Assembly (NCBI GenBank): GCA_041725895.1
Contig: JBGRQA010000002.1
Coordinates: forward strand, 1-64,000
Direction: 5' to 3'
Length of the DNA: 64,000 nucleotides
Source: JBGRQA01 sp041725895
Lineage (GTDB): Bacteria; Bacteroidota; Bacteroidia; Bacteroidales; Marinifilaceae
Numbering within the stretch: the stretch's first letter is position 1; each line of letters starts with the position of its first letter. Below are positions 8,407-18,500 of the stretch, piece after piece. The translations under genes were made by a program, and so were the position numbers. Below the pieces are notes generated by a model that was not told the origin of the DNA, did no database searches, and worked only from the letters and a program-made list of their open reading frames with translations.

Positions 8407-9201
8407 ATGCGTCTTTTTTTATACTTTTTATTACTCTCTTTTACTTTGTCTTCCTGCGATCTGGTGACTGCAATCAAAAAACAGGTTAAATCACAAAAGA
8501 CGGATGAGAGTTCGGCCTCCGAGGGCGTTTCAGGTACTAACCAAAGCAAGAATGGAAGGGTTAAGTACTATTATGAAAATGGAGGATTGAAATCTGTAGT
8601 GAATTATGAAAATGGTGTTAAAGTTGGGGTAAGTCATACTTACTACCCCAGTGGAGAAAAACAATATGAAATTCCATACAAGAATGGTATGAAGGATGGA
8701 ATTGTAAAATGGTTTTATAAGGAAGGAAGTTTGTATCGGGAAACCTCTTACGAGAAGGGGGTAAAGAATGGTTTACAGAAATTCTATTGGGGGAATGGGG
8801 TTTTGAAAGCTGAGATTTTATATAGGAACAATATGCCTGCTAAGGGGCTTAAGGAATATTCCAACAAGGGATTTTTGAAGAAGCAACCTCGAATAGTTGT
8901 TGAAACAGTTGATCTTTTGGCACAATCCAACGAATATCTTGTTAAGTTCCGATTGTCCGATGAATCTTCTAAGGTTCAGTTCTATATTGGGGAATTGCTT
9001 GACGGTGTTTATCTTCCCCAAAATGTAAAAGCTCATTTGGCTCCAATTAATACCGAAAAGGGAGTAGGAATTATTCGGACCTCTATTCCTCGAGGAAATT
9101 TTATTAAGAAAACACTACATGTAATTGCTGTAAAGAAAACATCTTTTAAAAATCAACTTATATTGACAACAGATTACAACTTATCAGTTGTTAACGACTG
9201 A
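8407..9201 (+). CDS. Lipoprotein with YwqK/MORN-type repeats
   Basis: This 264-residue lipoprotein has a signal peptide with lipobox LSSC and lipid-modified Cys17. Residues about 50-145 consist of four or five repeats of the type YYENGGLKSVVNYENGVKVG, the YwqK/MORN-like pattern (YxxG.l....y.nG...G) often annotated as an antitoxin-like family in Bacteroidota. The C-terminal 110 residues are beta-rich with no family I recognise. It would sit in the envelope facing the periplasm or the surface. The gene has its own terminator and stands alone. The function is unknown; the antitoxin label is historical and no toxin gene is adjacent. Confidence 0.8.
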   Translation: MRLFLYFLLLSFTLSSCDLVTAIKKQVKSQKTDESSASEGVSGTNQSKNGRVKYYYENGGLKSVVNYENGVKVGVSHTYYPSGEKQYEIPYKNGMKDGIVKWFYKEGSLYRETSYEKGVKNGLQKFYWGNGVLKAEILYRNNMPAKGLKEYSNKGFLKKQPRIVVETVDLLAQSNEYLVKFRLSDESSKVQFYIGELLDGVYLPQNVKAHLAPINTEKGVGIIRTSIPRGNFIKKTLHVIAVKKTSFKNQLILTTDYNLSVVND

Positions 9202-9245
9202 TAAGTTCGAGTCTCACGGTTAAGTAAAATATCGTACAATTGGAA

Positions 9246-9285
9246 AAGGCACTCTGTCCTAATTTAGGACAGAGTGCCTTTTTTA
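9246..9285 (+). terminator. Terminator of the MORN lipoprotein gene
   Basis: A 15-bp stem containing GGCACTCTGTCCT and its complement (about 9247-9260 with 9266-9280) is followed by a run of six Ts. Confidence 0.92.
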
Positions 9286-9404
9286 TTGGGAAAAACTAAA
9301 TCGAACAAAAAAAAGTTTGAATTCTCAGAAGTTAAACAATAACAATGTTTTATATTTATAGGAGAAGAAGTTCTCAAACCCCAAATATTGTAAATCTTAT
9401 CGCT

Positions 9405-10598
9405 ATGTCAAAAAGAACAATCGTTGTCATGCCCGGAGATGGAATAGGACGTGTAGTACTTGATGAAGCCATTCGGGTAATAACTGCTGCAGGATTTGAA
9501 GCCAATTATGTGGAAGGTGATATTGGATGGGCCTTTTGGTGCAAGGAGGGAAACCCGCTTCCCGAACGGACCCTGAAATTGTTGGAGGAGTACAAAATTG
9601 GCTTGTTTGGTGCCATCACTTCAAAACCCAAAGATGATGCAGCAGCTGAATTAGCACCTGAGCTTCAAAACAAAGGTTTGGTCTATTCCAGTCCCATTGT
9701 AGGTTTGCGTCAATATTTTAACCTGGATATCTGCATTCGGCCTTGTAAGACCTACAAGGGAAATCCTTTGAACTTTATTCGCAGAGGACCAAATGGAAGC
9801 GTTGATGAGCCCATGGTGGATGTTGCCATTTTCCGTCAGAATACCGAAGGTTTGTATGGTGGAGTAGAGTGGAGCGATCCTGATGATCGGGTGTATGCCG
9901 CCTTGACCAGTCATCCTAAATTCGTGAAGAATTTCGGGGATGTCCCCAGAAGTGAGTTGTCGGTGTCTACTCGTATTTTTACGAAAAAGGGGACGGAGCG
10001 TATTTTGAGGGCTGCTTTCAGTTATGCCCGGAAGAATGGGTACAAATCTGTTACCGTTTGTGAGAAACCTAATGTGATTCGTGAAACTTCCGGAATGATG
10101 TTCAAATTAGCCCAGGAGATCCAGAGGAGTGATTTCCCTGAAATCGAATTATGGAATACCAATATTGATGCTCAAATGATGTGGCTGACCAAGAACCCTG
10201 AGAATTACGGGGTGATCGTCGCCGGTAATATGTTTGGAGATATCGTATCGGATGCCTTTGCCGGTTTGATTGGAGGTTTGGGTTTTGCCTGCAGCGCACA
10301 GATGAGTGATGAAGGAGTGGCAGTATTTGAACCTACACACGGTTCTGCTCCCAAATATGCAGGTTATGAAACATCAATTGTGAATCCAATAGCCATGATT
10401 GAATCAGCTTGCATGATGCTGGATTATATTGGAGAGATTGAAATTGCTGGTAGAGTGCGCAAAGCTGTTGCAGAAGTGATAGAGGAAGGAATCGTGAAAA
10501 CTTACGATATGAAAAAAATGTCGGGTCGTGCCGATGTGGTGGAGAAGGGAGCAGCCTCTACGCAAGAAATGTCCGATGCCATAATTGCCAAATTGTAG
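9405..10598 (+). CDS. Isocitrate/isopropylmalate-family dehydrogenase
   Basis: This 397-residue protein belongs to the beta-decarboxylating dehydrogenases. It shows the N-terminal PGDGIG (residues 10-15), a substrate-binding FRQNTEGLYGG, the lysine region CEKPNVIRETSG, the metal site GNMFGDIVSDAFAGLIGG, and the cofactor segment EPTHGSAPKYAG. The length and the RPCKTYKG segment favour an isocitrate dehydrogenase acting on the tricarboxylic cycle, but isopropylmalate or homoisocitrate cannot be ruled out from sequence alone. I took ATG 9405 because GDGIG follows at the usual distance; an in-frame upstream ATG at 9345 adds 20 residues that do not fit. With citrate lyase 6 kb away, the region bears on citrate metabolism. 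Confidence 0.85.
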   Translation: MSKRTIVVMPGDGIGRVVLDEAIRVITAAGFEANYVEGDIGWAFWCKEGNPLPERTLKLLEEYKIGLFGAITSKPKDDAAAELAPELQNKGLVYSSPIVGLRQYFNLDICIRPCKTYKGNPLNFIRRGPNGSVDEPMVDVAIFRQNTEGLYGGVEWSDPDDRVYAALTSHPKFVKNFGDVPRSELSVSTRIFTKKGTERILRAAFSYARKNGYKSVTVCEKPNVIRETSGMMFKLAQEIQRSDFPEIELWNTNIDAQMMWLTKNPENYGVIVAGNMFGDIVSDAFAGLIGGLGFACSAQMSDEGVAVFEPTHGSAPKYAGYETSIVNPIAMIESACMMLDYIGEIEIAGRVRKAVAEVIEEGIVKTYDMKKMSGRADVVEKGAASTQEMSDAIIAKL

Positions 10599-10709
10599 GA
10601 GGCAATTGAATGATAAAAAATGGATTGAATGGAATTGGTGTTTAGGTCTCTTTAGCGGATTACAAGCCTCCCAATTCCTGTAGTAACGATTATACTTAAT
10701 ACCAATCTT

Positions 10710-11261
10710 ATGAAGGATATTGTTAAGAAATTGTGGCCCGAATTGGAATGGATACAGGATGAGGGGCTACGAGAAAAAACGACACGGGTTTGGGAATTGG
10801 CTTTGGAACGAAGTGTGCTTTCCGCTGAAGATTTAAACACCATCCCTTTTACTCTGCTTTGTGGTCCCGACTTGAAAGTGAGTTTTATGGATCATAAGCA
10901 GTGTGTGGTGCATGTGGCTCGGGAAAGTGGCGTGAAAATGAATCTTTTTTTTAAAGAGCGACTGCCGGTAAATATGGATGTCCTGATTTCAGGAGCTATT
11001 CTTTGTGACGTAGGAAAACTTCTGGAGTATGTGCTGGATGAAAATGGGAAAGCCATTCAGGGGTCCTATGGAAAGTACCTTCGACATCCTTTCTCAGGGG
11101 TTGCTCTTGCCGAGGAGTGTGATTTGCCCCCGGAGGTTTGTCATATCATCGCCACCCATGCAGGGGAGGGGAATATGGTGAAGCGTTCCACTGAAGCCTA
11201 TATTGTGCATCATTCCGATTTTATGACTTTTCTTCCTTTTAAGGAGCGTTTGAAGGTGTAA
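10710..11261 (+). CDS. Atypical HD-domain protein (His of HD replaced by Cys)
   Basis: This 183-residue protein has the layout of an HD phosphohydrolase: H62 in MDHKQ, then C99-D100 in ILCDVGK where a HD pair is expected, H126 (RHPFSG), H150 (ATHAGEG) and D170 (HHSDF). All other putative ligands are present, so the Cys could still bind metal or could mark a family with altered chemistry. Hydrolysis of a small phosphate ester is the likely role. It starts 111 bases after the dehydrogenase gene and has no clear partner. The preceding gap holds no terminator that I can see, so it may be read through from the dehydrogenase. Confidence 0.7.
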   Translation: MKDIVKKLWPELEWIQDEGLREKTTRVWELALERSVLSAEDLNTIPFTLLCGPDLKVSFMDHKQCVVHVARESGVKMNLFFKERLPVNMDVLISGAILCDVGKLLEYVLDENGKAIQGSYGKYLRHPFSGVALAEECDLPPEVCHIIATHAGEGNMVKRSTEAYIVHHSDFMTFLPFKERLKV

Positions 11262-11379
11262 GAATAAGTGGCTACATAACATTGGGCTTGGAGCACTCCA
11301 AAGGAAAATTGACCCCAAAGAAGAAGTTAGTTACAAAAGGTTGTGACTTGAAATTTGTGTTTTGGAGTCATTTAAATGC

Positions 11380-11997
11380 TTATCGAATCAAATCCGAGAG
11401 AAGCTCTTCGGGTACAGATCGGTCAAATAGCAAGGCACCAACACTGGTTACATATTCCGGCTCTTTGTTGGCTTCGGACCACTGGATTTTATGATCGAAA
11501 TAGGTTTCCAGTATTGAATTTACATTGAAACCAAAAGCCACTAAGTTGTAGCGGTGTTGATCGGGAAAATGACAGGGATTGTTGTGTTCTACGCTGCAGG
11601 TTTTGCAAATTTCACAACTGTTGGCTGCGATCATTTTTCCCCCGGTTTTAGTTTCCTGTTCGCGAAGCCAGGCTTGAAGTGTCTCTTTTGTAAAGTTGTA
11701 GACTTCAAGGCTTCTGTCTTTACCTTCTGCCTGTGGGAATTGATTCACTTTGCAGCAAAACAGAATGAGACAAGTAAAAGGATTGTATTGGCTGTATTCT
11801 TCGAATGGAGGGCAATAAGGGGGACAGGTCCATTTCTTGGAATGATTGGGACATCCTTCCCTGCAGTAAGAATTGAAACGTTGTGGATCTAAAAATGGAT
11901 ATAGGTCGGAAGTGGGGAGTTGCTGTATTTTTACTTGAATTTCTATCTCCCCGGATTTGTATTGTTTTTGTATCAGAGTGGGGTGTAATGTGTGCAT
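11380..11997 (-). CDS. DUF2284 cysteine-rich metal-binding protein
   Basis: This 205-residue protein shows the DUF2284 pattern: an N-terminal cluster C..GCPNHSKKWTCPPYCPP near residues 45-63, and a second cluster NSCEICKTCSVEHNNPCHFP near 126-145, followed by a conserved NxNSI region. The second cluster resembles a ferredoxin-like iron-sulfur or zinc site. No function is established for the family that I know of; it is common in anaerobes. It is convergent with the HD gene and divergent from the SLC13 permease. No signal peptide is seen. Confidence 0.82.
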   Translation of the reverse strand: MHTLHPTLIQKQYKSGEIEIQVKIQQLPTSDLYPFLDPQRFNSYCREGCPNHSKKWTCPPYCPPFEEYSQYNPFTCLILFCCKVNQFPQAEGKDRSLEVYNFTKETLQAWLREQETKTGGKMIAANSCEICKTCSVEHNNPCHFPDQHRYNLVAFGFNVNSILETYFDHKIQWSEANKEPEYVTSVGALLFDRSVPEELLSDLIR

Positions 11998-12198
11998 TTT
12001 TTCAGATATTGAATTTTGGAAGCCAAATGTAAGAGGTTTATTTTAGAAATCTAGGGATGCAAGGATTAAGTGAAATACATGATGTTAAGTTGTACCAAGA
12101 TTAAGTTTTTTTAACGTCGAGGGGAGGAGTGTAAGCCTCCAAGTGTTAATTTTTCCTTATATTCGTAGTTTGAACCCATTCATCTAGTTTGCGAATAT

Positions 12199-13980
12199 AT
12201 GATTTACTATGAGGCCGTTGTAGTGTCTGTTGTGCTGCTTTTCATTCTTGTTTCCTTTTATAAAGGATGGATTGGCCCTGCATTTACCTTTCTGATTGGA
12301 GTGGTAGTGCTGGGGGTTTTTGGAATCCTTACCCCGTCGGAAATCTTGAGTGGTTTCGCCAATGAGCAGGTAATGGTGATTATGATGCTTTTGCTTTTGG
12401 GCGATATAATTCGCGAGATGGGGTTGATTGAGATTTTGTTCGATAAGATTTTTCAGCGAGCGAAAAGTTATCGTGGATTTATGATGAGGATGATGGGTTT
12501 AGTGGGTAGTTTTTCAGCTATTCTGAACAATACACCACTGGTGGCGGTGATGATGCCCTACGTTCATAGTTGGTGCAAACGAAACAATGTTTCCCCTTCC
12601 AAACTGTTGATTCCCTTGTCTTATGCTGCAATTCTTGGAGGATGTGCTACTCTGATAGGAACCTCCACCAACCTTATTGTGAATGGGATGGTGATGGACC
12701 AGAAGGTGATTCCGGATCTGGAATCTCTTGATATGTTTGATTTTGTCTGGGTGGGAATCCCTATGATGGTACTTGGATTTATCTACCTTTTGATTTTTGG
12801 AGACCGTCTACTGCCCGATAAAGTAGATGCCATGGATGAGTTTTCGGAAAATGCCCGAAAATATATTGTTGAAGCCCAGGTAAAGAAAAAATCAAATTTG
12901 ATCGGCCAAACCATCGAACAGGCAAATCTGAGAAATTTAAAGGGCTTGTACCTTTTTCGAGTGATTCGAGGTGGTGTTCGGGTATCTGCAGTTTCGGCCG
13001 ATTTTCAGTTGGAAGCAGAGGATCGACTTTTTTTTGCCGGCGATACGGAGACCATAGCCGATTTGATTCATCCGAATTCTGGGTTGTCTCTTCCTTCATT
13101 GGGGATGTTACCTCATAAAAAACATACAGAAGTTATCGAAATTGTGGTTTCGCATAATTCCACTCTAATATCTAAAACTGTTAAAGAGGCTAATTTTAGA
13201 GGACAGTACGATGCTGCGGTTATTGGTATCCATCGAAACGGAGAAAGGGTAAGTGGGAAAATTGGAAATGTGAAACTGAAAGCCGGAGATGTTCTGCTGC
13301 TGCTTGGAGAGGAGGATTTTGTCGACCGAACCCATCGGGTTCAGGATTTCTACTTTATTTCTAAAATTCGTGAATTTCGGAAGCAGGAATCCTATAAAGT
13401 TTGGTTGCTGCTGGGAGGAATGGGCTTGTCGGTATTGTTGTCGGCCCTGAATCTTGTTCCCCTGTTTATGTGTCTGATTGTTTTGATTATCGTTGTGTTG
13501 GCACTGAAGATTTCGAATCCTAAGGATATTGCTGCAAGTCTGGATTTCAATCTGGCCATGATTATATCTCTTTCCCTTGCTTTTGGAACGGCTATGATTA
13601 AGTCCGGTTTGGCTGAGATGATAGCAGGTCTGTTAATTACGGTTTTTCTTCCTCTCGGAAAAATAGGGGTTCTTTTTGGAATCTACCTGATTACTTCAGT
13701 TTTGGCAGCTTACATCACGAATAAAGCAGCGGTTGCTATTATTTTTCCAATATCTCTGGCGATGGCCCTTCGATTGCAATTGAACCCGGAACCATTTGTA
13801 CTGATTGTAGCTTTTGCCGCCGCAGCTAATTTTATGACCCCTATTGGATACCAAACGAATTTGATGGTGTATGGACCTGGAGGTTATTCCTTTAAGGATT
13901 TTTTCCGCATAGGATTTCCCTTAACAATGCTTTATATGGTAATCACCGTTTTGGTATTAGGCTACATATATTTTCTATAG
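12199..13980 (+). CDS. SLC13-family permease with two RCK_C (TrkA-C) domains
   Basis: This 593-residue membrane protein has the DASS/SLC13 architecture: membrane segments in residues about 1-200, two cytoplasmic RCK_C domains at about 210-295 and 305-390, then a second membrane half. The motif ILNNTPLVAVMMPY and the segment GTSTNLIVNG near residues 115-160 are typical of the SLC13 sodium/anion-binding hairpins, and the second half carries ITNKAAVAIIFP and FMTPIGYQTN. Proteins of this type carry sulfate, dicarboxylates or related anions. The next gene, 65 bases on, is cysQ, which argues for sulfate import. That assignment is inferred from context. Confidence 0.88.
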   Translation: MIYYEAVVVSVVLLFILVSFYKGWIGPAFTFLIGVVVLGVFGILTPSEILSGFANEQVMVIMMLLLLGDIIREMGLIEILFDKIFQRAKSYRGFMMRMMGLVGSFSAILNNTPLVAVMMPYVHSWCKRNNVSPSKLLIPLSYAAILGGCATLIGTSTNLIVNGMVMDQKVIPDLESLDMFDFVWVGIPMMVLGFIYLLIFGDRLLPDKVDAMDEFSENARKYIVEAQVKKKSNLIGQTIEQANLRNLKGLYLFRVIRGGVRVSAVSADFQLEAEDRLFFAGDTETIADLIHPNSGLSLPSLGMLPHKKHTEVIEIVVSHNSTLISKTVKEANFRGQYDAAVIGIHRNGERVSGKIGNVKLKAGDVLLLLGEEDFVDRTHRVQDFYFISKIREFRKQESYKVWLLLGGMGLSVLLSALNLVPLFMCLIVLIIVVLALKISNPKDIAASLDFNLAMIISLSLAFGTAMIKSGLAEMIAGLLITVFLPLGKIGVLFGIYLITSVLAAYITNKAAVAIIFPISLAMALRLQLNPEPFVLIVAFAAAANFMTPIGYQTNLMVYGPGGYSFKDFFRIGFPLTMLYMVITVLVLGYIYFL

Positions 13981-14045
13981 TTTCAGATAATAATAGTAAA
14001 GATATTTAGAGCTGTACCTTTTGATGCAGTGTATTGAATTAGAGT

Positions 14046-14855
14046 ATGGATAAAGAACAACGAAAAGAATTGCTTTTGGCAGCTATTAAAGCTGTCTTGG
14101 ATGCCGGACAGGAGATTTTAAAAGTTTATCATTCTGATGATTTTGAAGTTCAGTTAAAATCGGATGATTCCCCATTGACCCTGGCCGATCGTATGGCTCA
14201 TGAAGCCATTGCAGCGGTGTTGGAGCCTCTTGGAATTCCTATGTTGAGTGAGGAGGGAAAGGAATTGAGTTTTGAGGAACGAAAGGATTGGAATACCCTT
14301 TGGATTGTAGATCCTTTGGATGGAACCAAGGAATTCATTAAGCGGAATGATGAGTTCACGGTGAATATCGCATTGGTGCAAAACAATCAGCCGGTTTGTG
14401 GGGTTATTTATGTTCCTGTTTATCGCCAATTGTATGTTGGAGATCTGGAATTGGGGGCGTTTCGGTGGAAAGAAATTCAAGAATGGAAAGGAAGCCTGGA
14501 TGATTTGATTTCTTCAGGAGAATCATTGCCTGTAGCGCATGAGACGGATGCTTACACTATGGTCGGATCTCGTTCCCACATGAATGCTGAGACCAAAGCT
14601 TTCATTGATCAATTGAAAGAGGAGAATGGAAATGTGGAGTTTGTATCCAAAGGAAGCTCCTTGAAGCTATGTATGATTGCAGAGGGATTGGCCGATGTGT
14701 ATCCGCGTTTTGCACCAACTATGGAGTGGGATATTGCGGCAGGGCAGGCCATTGTGGAGGCTGCAGGATATTCCGTTCGTTTGCACAATTCTCCCGAATC
14801 TTTGAAATACAATAAAGAGGATTTAACCAATCCATGGTTCATTGCCGGTAGGTAG
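14046..14855 (+). CDS. cysQ: 3'(2'),5'-bisphosphate nucleotidase
   Basis: This 269-residue protein belongs to the lithium-sensitive inositol-monophosphatase superfamily. The metal and catalytic residues are visible: SEEG (E69-E70), DPLDGTKEF (D89, D92, T94), and EWDIAAGQA near residue 226. The DGTKEF form is characteristic of CysQ, which dephosphorylates PAP, the by-product of sulfate assimilation, to AMP in the cytoplasm. It follows the SLC13 permease gene by 65 bases in the same direction and ends in a strong terminator, suggesting a two-gene sulfate unit. cysDN and cysH are not in the window. Confidence 0.93.
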   Translation: MDKEQRKELLLAAIKAVLDAGQEILKVYHSDDFEVQLKSDDSPLTLADRMAHEAIAAVLEPLGIPMLSEEGKELSFEERKDWNTLWIVDPLDGTKEFIKRNDEFTVNIALVQNNQPVCGVIYVPVYRQLYVGDLELGAFRWKEIQEWKGSLDDLISSGESLPVAHETDAYTMVGSRSHMNAETKAFIDQLKEENGNVEFVSKGSSLKLCMIAEGLADVYPRFAPTMEWDIAAGQAIVEAAGYSVRLHNSPESLKYNKEDLTNPWFIAGR

Positions 14856-14884
14856 GATCAATAAAATTAGGATACCTTGATAAC

Positions 14885-14921
14885 AAAAGGGGCTGTCGAT
14901 ATTGTTTCGACAGCCCCTTTT
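14885..14921. terminator. Bidirectional terminator between cysQ and the small Cys protein
   Basis: A perfect 15-bp stem (14885-14899 with 14907-14921) contains GGGGCTGTCGA, is closed by seven bases and is flanked by A and T runs. It serves both convergent genes. Confidence 0.92.
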
Positions 14922-14931
14922 CCGTTGGGGA

Positions 14932-15177
14932 TTATTCATCCAGACATGTTTTTTCACATAGTTTGCATTTGTCTCTCGTCCATTGCGAATCTGTAAGGTA
15001 GGGACAAAAATGGGGATTGTGGAGCAGTTGGTCCGGACCCTCAATTAGAAATAGTTCCTCCATATCAAAAAGGGTGGAGAAGCTCTTTTCTTTTTCACAA
15101 ATAGGTTCAAGAATATTCATGGCATTTTTGTTTCCCGGAAATATTCCCAGGAAAAGGAGTGGACTGTTTAATTTCAT
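14932..15177 (-). CDS. Small cysteine-rich protein of unknown function
   Basis: This 81-residue frame ends 10 bases from a bidirectional terminator that it shares with cysQ, which supports it being a real gene. Five cysteines are present, four of them clustered at the end: C58 in NPHFCPY, then C71-K-L-C74-x3-C78, a pattern that could bind zinc or an iron-sulfur cluster. No signal peptide and no family I recognise. The ATG at 15175-15177 is preceded by only a weak purine run. It may be a redox or metal-handling protein, but nothing beyond the Cys pattern supports this. Confidence 0.5.
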   Translation of the reverse strand: MKLNSPLLFLGIFPGNKNAMNILEPICEKEKSFSTLFDMEELFLIEGPDQLLHNPHFCPYLTDSQWTRDKCKLCEKTCLDE

Positions 15178-15592
15178 TGATATGCTGCTTTTAAGTTTGT
15201 CGTTCTGAATTTAATAAAAAGAGAATGAAAAATTGTATGATTCTCAATTTTTTATGTGAAAATAGGCGGGAGGACATTATTCAGAGCTTAAATGTCCGAA
15301 GAGTTGTTCCTCAGTAAGATGGAGGTGCTGTAGATCAATCTTTTTGTGGAAAATCAGGGCGAGCCGAGAAAAAACATAAAAAAGATGGTATGTTTATTGA
15401 TAATGGTAATTAAGTTTTTTAGAACTTTGTAGCATCTAATTTTATAGTTAATGATAAGCTAAGTTCGATAGCTGCCAGTACCATTGAATTTATAAATACT
15501 GTATTTTAACTTTGATCTGAAGCTTATGGGATGAGAGAGCGGGACCGAAGTTAGAAGTATACATGATTTTGCAAAATTTTATCTATTTCATA
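15178..15592 (+). other. Gene-free stretch between the small Cys gene and the A2M gene
   Basis: About 415 AT-rich bases with no convincing frame on either strand. The right end holds the promoter listed at 15484-15514. No repeat or tRNA was seen. Confidence 0.6.
15484..15514 (+). promoter_or_regulatory. Bacteroidota-type promoter for the A2M-pbpC pair
   Basis: TTG (15484-15486) and TAACTTTG (15507-15514) are separated by 20 bases, matching the primary sigma factor pattern. The A2M start codon lies about 78 bases downstream. Confidence 0.6.
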
Positions 15593-18500
15593 ATGAGGAC
15601 AAGAATCCAGATTGTTATTTCGCTTGCTGTTTTATTTGTAGCGATGTTTTCCTGTAAGGACAAAGGGAAAGTTAAATCAAAAGTTGATCCGGGATTTGGA
15701 CAGTATGTTACGGCTTTTACTTCCGGTGTGGTTTCGGCCGAATCGGTGATCCGAATCCGCTTGGCAAAAGATTACGAACAGGCCATTGAACCCGGTCAGG
15801 AAATCAAGGCTGCATTGTTCAATTTTGCCCCCAAGGTAAAGGGGAAAGCCTACTGGAAAGATTTGCGTACCATTGAGTTTCGGCCCGAAAGTGCTTTAGC
15901 TTCAGGAAAACAATACCAGGTAAACTTTAAACTATCGGAGTTGATGGAGGTTCCTTCCAGGTATTCGAAGCTAAAGTTCAATTTTCAGACCATAAAGCAG
16001 AGCTTTAGTTTTACTGGAGAGGGACTGCAATCCTATGGTAAAAATGATATGGAGGTGCAGAAATACAAGGGATATCTTACCACTGCCGATGTGATAGATG
16101 GAAACCGTATTGAGAGAGTATTGAAGGCCAGTTTGAATGGGCAGAATAAATCTATCCGATGGATGCATTCTACTGATGGCAAGCTGCATCATTTTGTAGT
16201 AGACAGTATTTCACGACAGGAGGATAGAGGAGAATTGCTACTGAAATGGAATGGAAGTCCCATTGATGTGAACGAAAAAGGCGACAAGCATGTTGAAATC
16301 CCAGCCCTGAATGTATTTAAATTGATGGAAGCTCGTGTGGTGCAGCAGCCGGAACAATATGTTTTGATTCGTTTCTCCGACCCCCTGAAGAAGGATCAGA
16401 AGCTGGATGGATTGATCCGAATTGAAGGACAATCCTCTTTGAAATTTATTATCGAGGGCAATGAGGTGAAGGCCTATCCCCAATATCGTCTTTCGGGCAC
16501 CAAAACCCTTCGTTTGGAGGAGGGAATACGCAATGTGATGGATTTTGCTCTGCGAAAAAGCAAAAAGCTGGAGCTTACCTTTGAGGACATAAAACCCGCG
16601 GTTCGCTTGATTGGCAAAGGGGTGATTGTACCTGCCTCCAATGGGCTGATTCTGCCTTTTGAGGCAGTGAGTTTGAAGGCGGTGGACCTTCGCGTAATTG
16701 AGATTTTCGAGAACAACGTGCCCCGCTTTTTACAGGACAACCGCATGGGTGGATCCAGCGACTTGAAGCAGGTAGGCCGGTTGATTCTGCAAAAACGCCT
16801 CGATCTGGGGACCAATCGGGCTGTGGATCTTCGCAAATGGAATGCCTACACTCTTGATGTTGCCAACTATATCAATGTGAATCCCGGTGCCATTTACCGG
16901 GTGGAATTGCGTTTCCGCAAAAGCTATGCACTCTATGCCTGCCAAATGGATGAGGAAGAGAACGAGAATATGACCAACTTGGATGAGGTTGTGGCAAAGC
17001 AGGAACTGGAGAAAGAACTGGACAACTGGGATAAGCCCGGATGGTATGAATCCTATTACTATCCCGATGGTTATACCTGGAGAGAGAGAAACAATCCTTG
17101 CCATGTATCCTATTACAATAATGATCGATTTGTTAGCCGAAACTTGTTCGCCTCCGATTTGGGACTGATTGCCAAATCCGGCAATGACAAGTCCATCACC
17201 TTTGCGGTTTCCAACCTGATCAGCGCAGAGCCGGAGCAAAGCGTAGAACTGGAGGTATACAACTACCAGAATCAACTCATGGGCAAAGGAAAAACCGATA
17301 AGGATGGTCTTGCGACAGTGCAGCTGGATCGAAAACCCTTTCTGCTGGTTGCTAAAAAAGGGAACCAACGCGGTTACCTTCGGTTGGATGATGGATCGGC
17401 ATTGTCGCTTAGTAATTTTGATGTGGGCGGACAGGTTGTACAGAAAGGCATCAAAGGATACATTTACGGAGAGCGTGGTGTTTGGCGTCCCGGCGACAAG
17501 TTGTTTCTCACCTTCGTATTGGAGGATACCCAAAAGTTACTGCCTGAGAACCATCCTGTAGTGTTTGAATTGATCAATCCCCAGGGACAAACCGTAGTGC
17601 ATAGAGTAAGTACTGCCGGAGCCAATGGCTTCTACAGTTTTGCGACCGCAACCGAACCAGAGGCACAAACAGGAAACTGGCTAGCACGTATCAAGGTGGG
17701 AGGAGCTACTTTCACAAAGCAAATTAAGATTGAGACGGTTAAGCCCAATCGTTTGAAGATTAACCTTGATTTTGGAGCGGAACTATTGAAAGCCAAGACT
17801 TCCAATCAGAAAGCAAAGCTGGAAGTAAAATGGCTGCATGGGGCAATTGCACGTAACATGAAAGCCAACATCAGTTTGCGAATGGCTCCCCGTAAAACTT
17901 CATTCAAGGGCTATCCTCGTTACGATTTCGACGATCCCGCCAAGGAGTTCTATGCCGATGAGCAGGTGATCTTTGATGGTCGTATTGATCAGGGGGGAAA
18001 AGCATCAGTGGATCTGAACCTGAAGGCCAACAAATCGGCACCTGGGATGCTTCGCGCCAGCTTTATTACCCGTGTATTTGAAGAGGGGGGTGAATTCAGT
18101 ATTGATATGCAGGGTGTTCCTTTTGCTCCCTACAAATCCTTTGTGGGATTGCGCATGCCCGAATCGAAGCGAGGCTGGTATCTTACCGATACCAATCATA
18201 AAATTCAATTGGCTACGGTGGATGCTGAGGGGAATCCGGTAAGCAGAAAGAAACTGGAAGTAAAAGTATATAAAATTGATTGGCGATGGTGGTGGGATGC
18301 TTCCGAAGAGAATCTGGCCTCCTACATTGGCCGTTCCTCTACAAGAGTGGTTTCACGCCAAAGGGTAGCAACTGTAAATGGAAAGGGAAGTTTTGATCTA
18401 AAGATTAACTACCGCAATTGGCGGGATTACGGCCGCTACCTGATCCGTGTTTTCGATCCGGAAAGCGGACACTCCACGGGAGTAACCGCCTACTTTTCCA

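Noticed and set aside
11282..11494. Plus-strand frame opposite the DUF2284 gene
   Set aside because: It lies antisense to a gene with clear Cys motifs, so it is a shadow of that gene.
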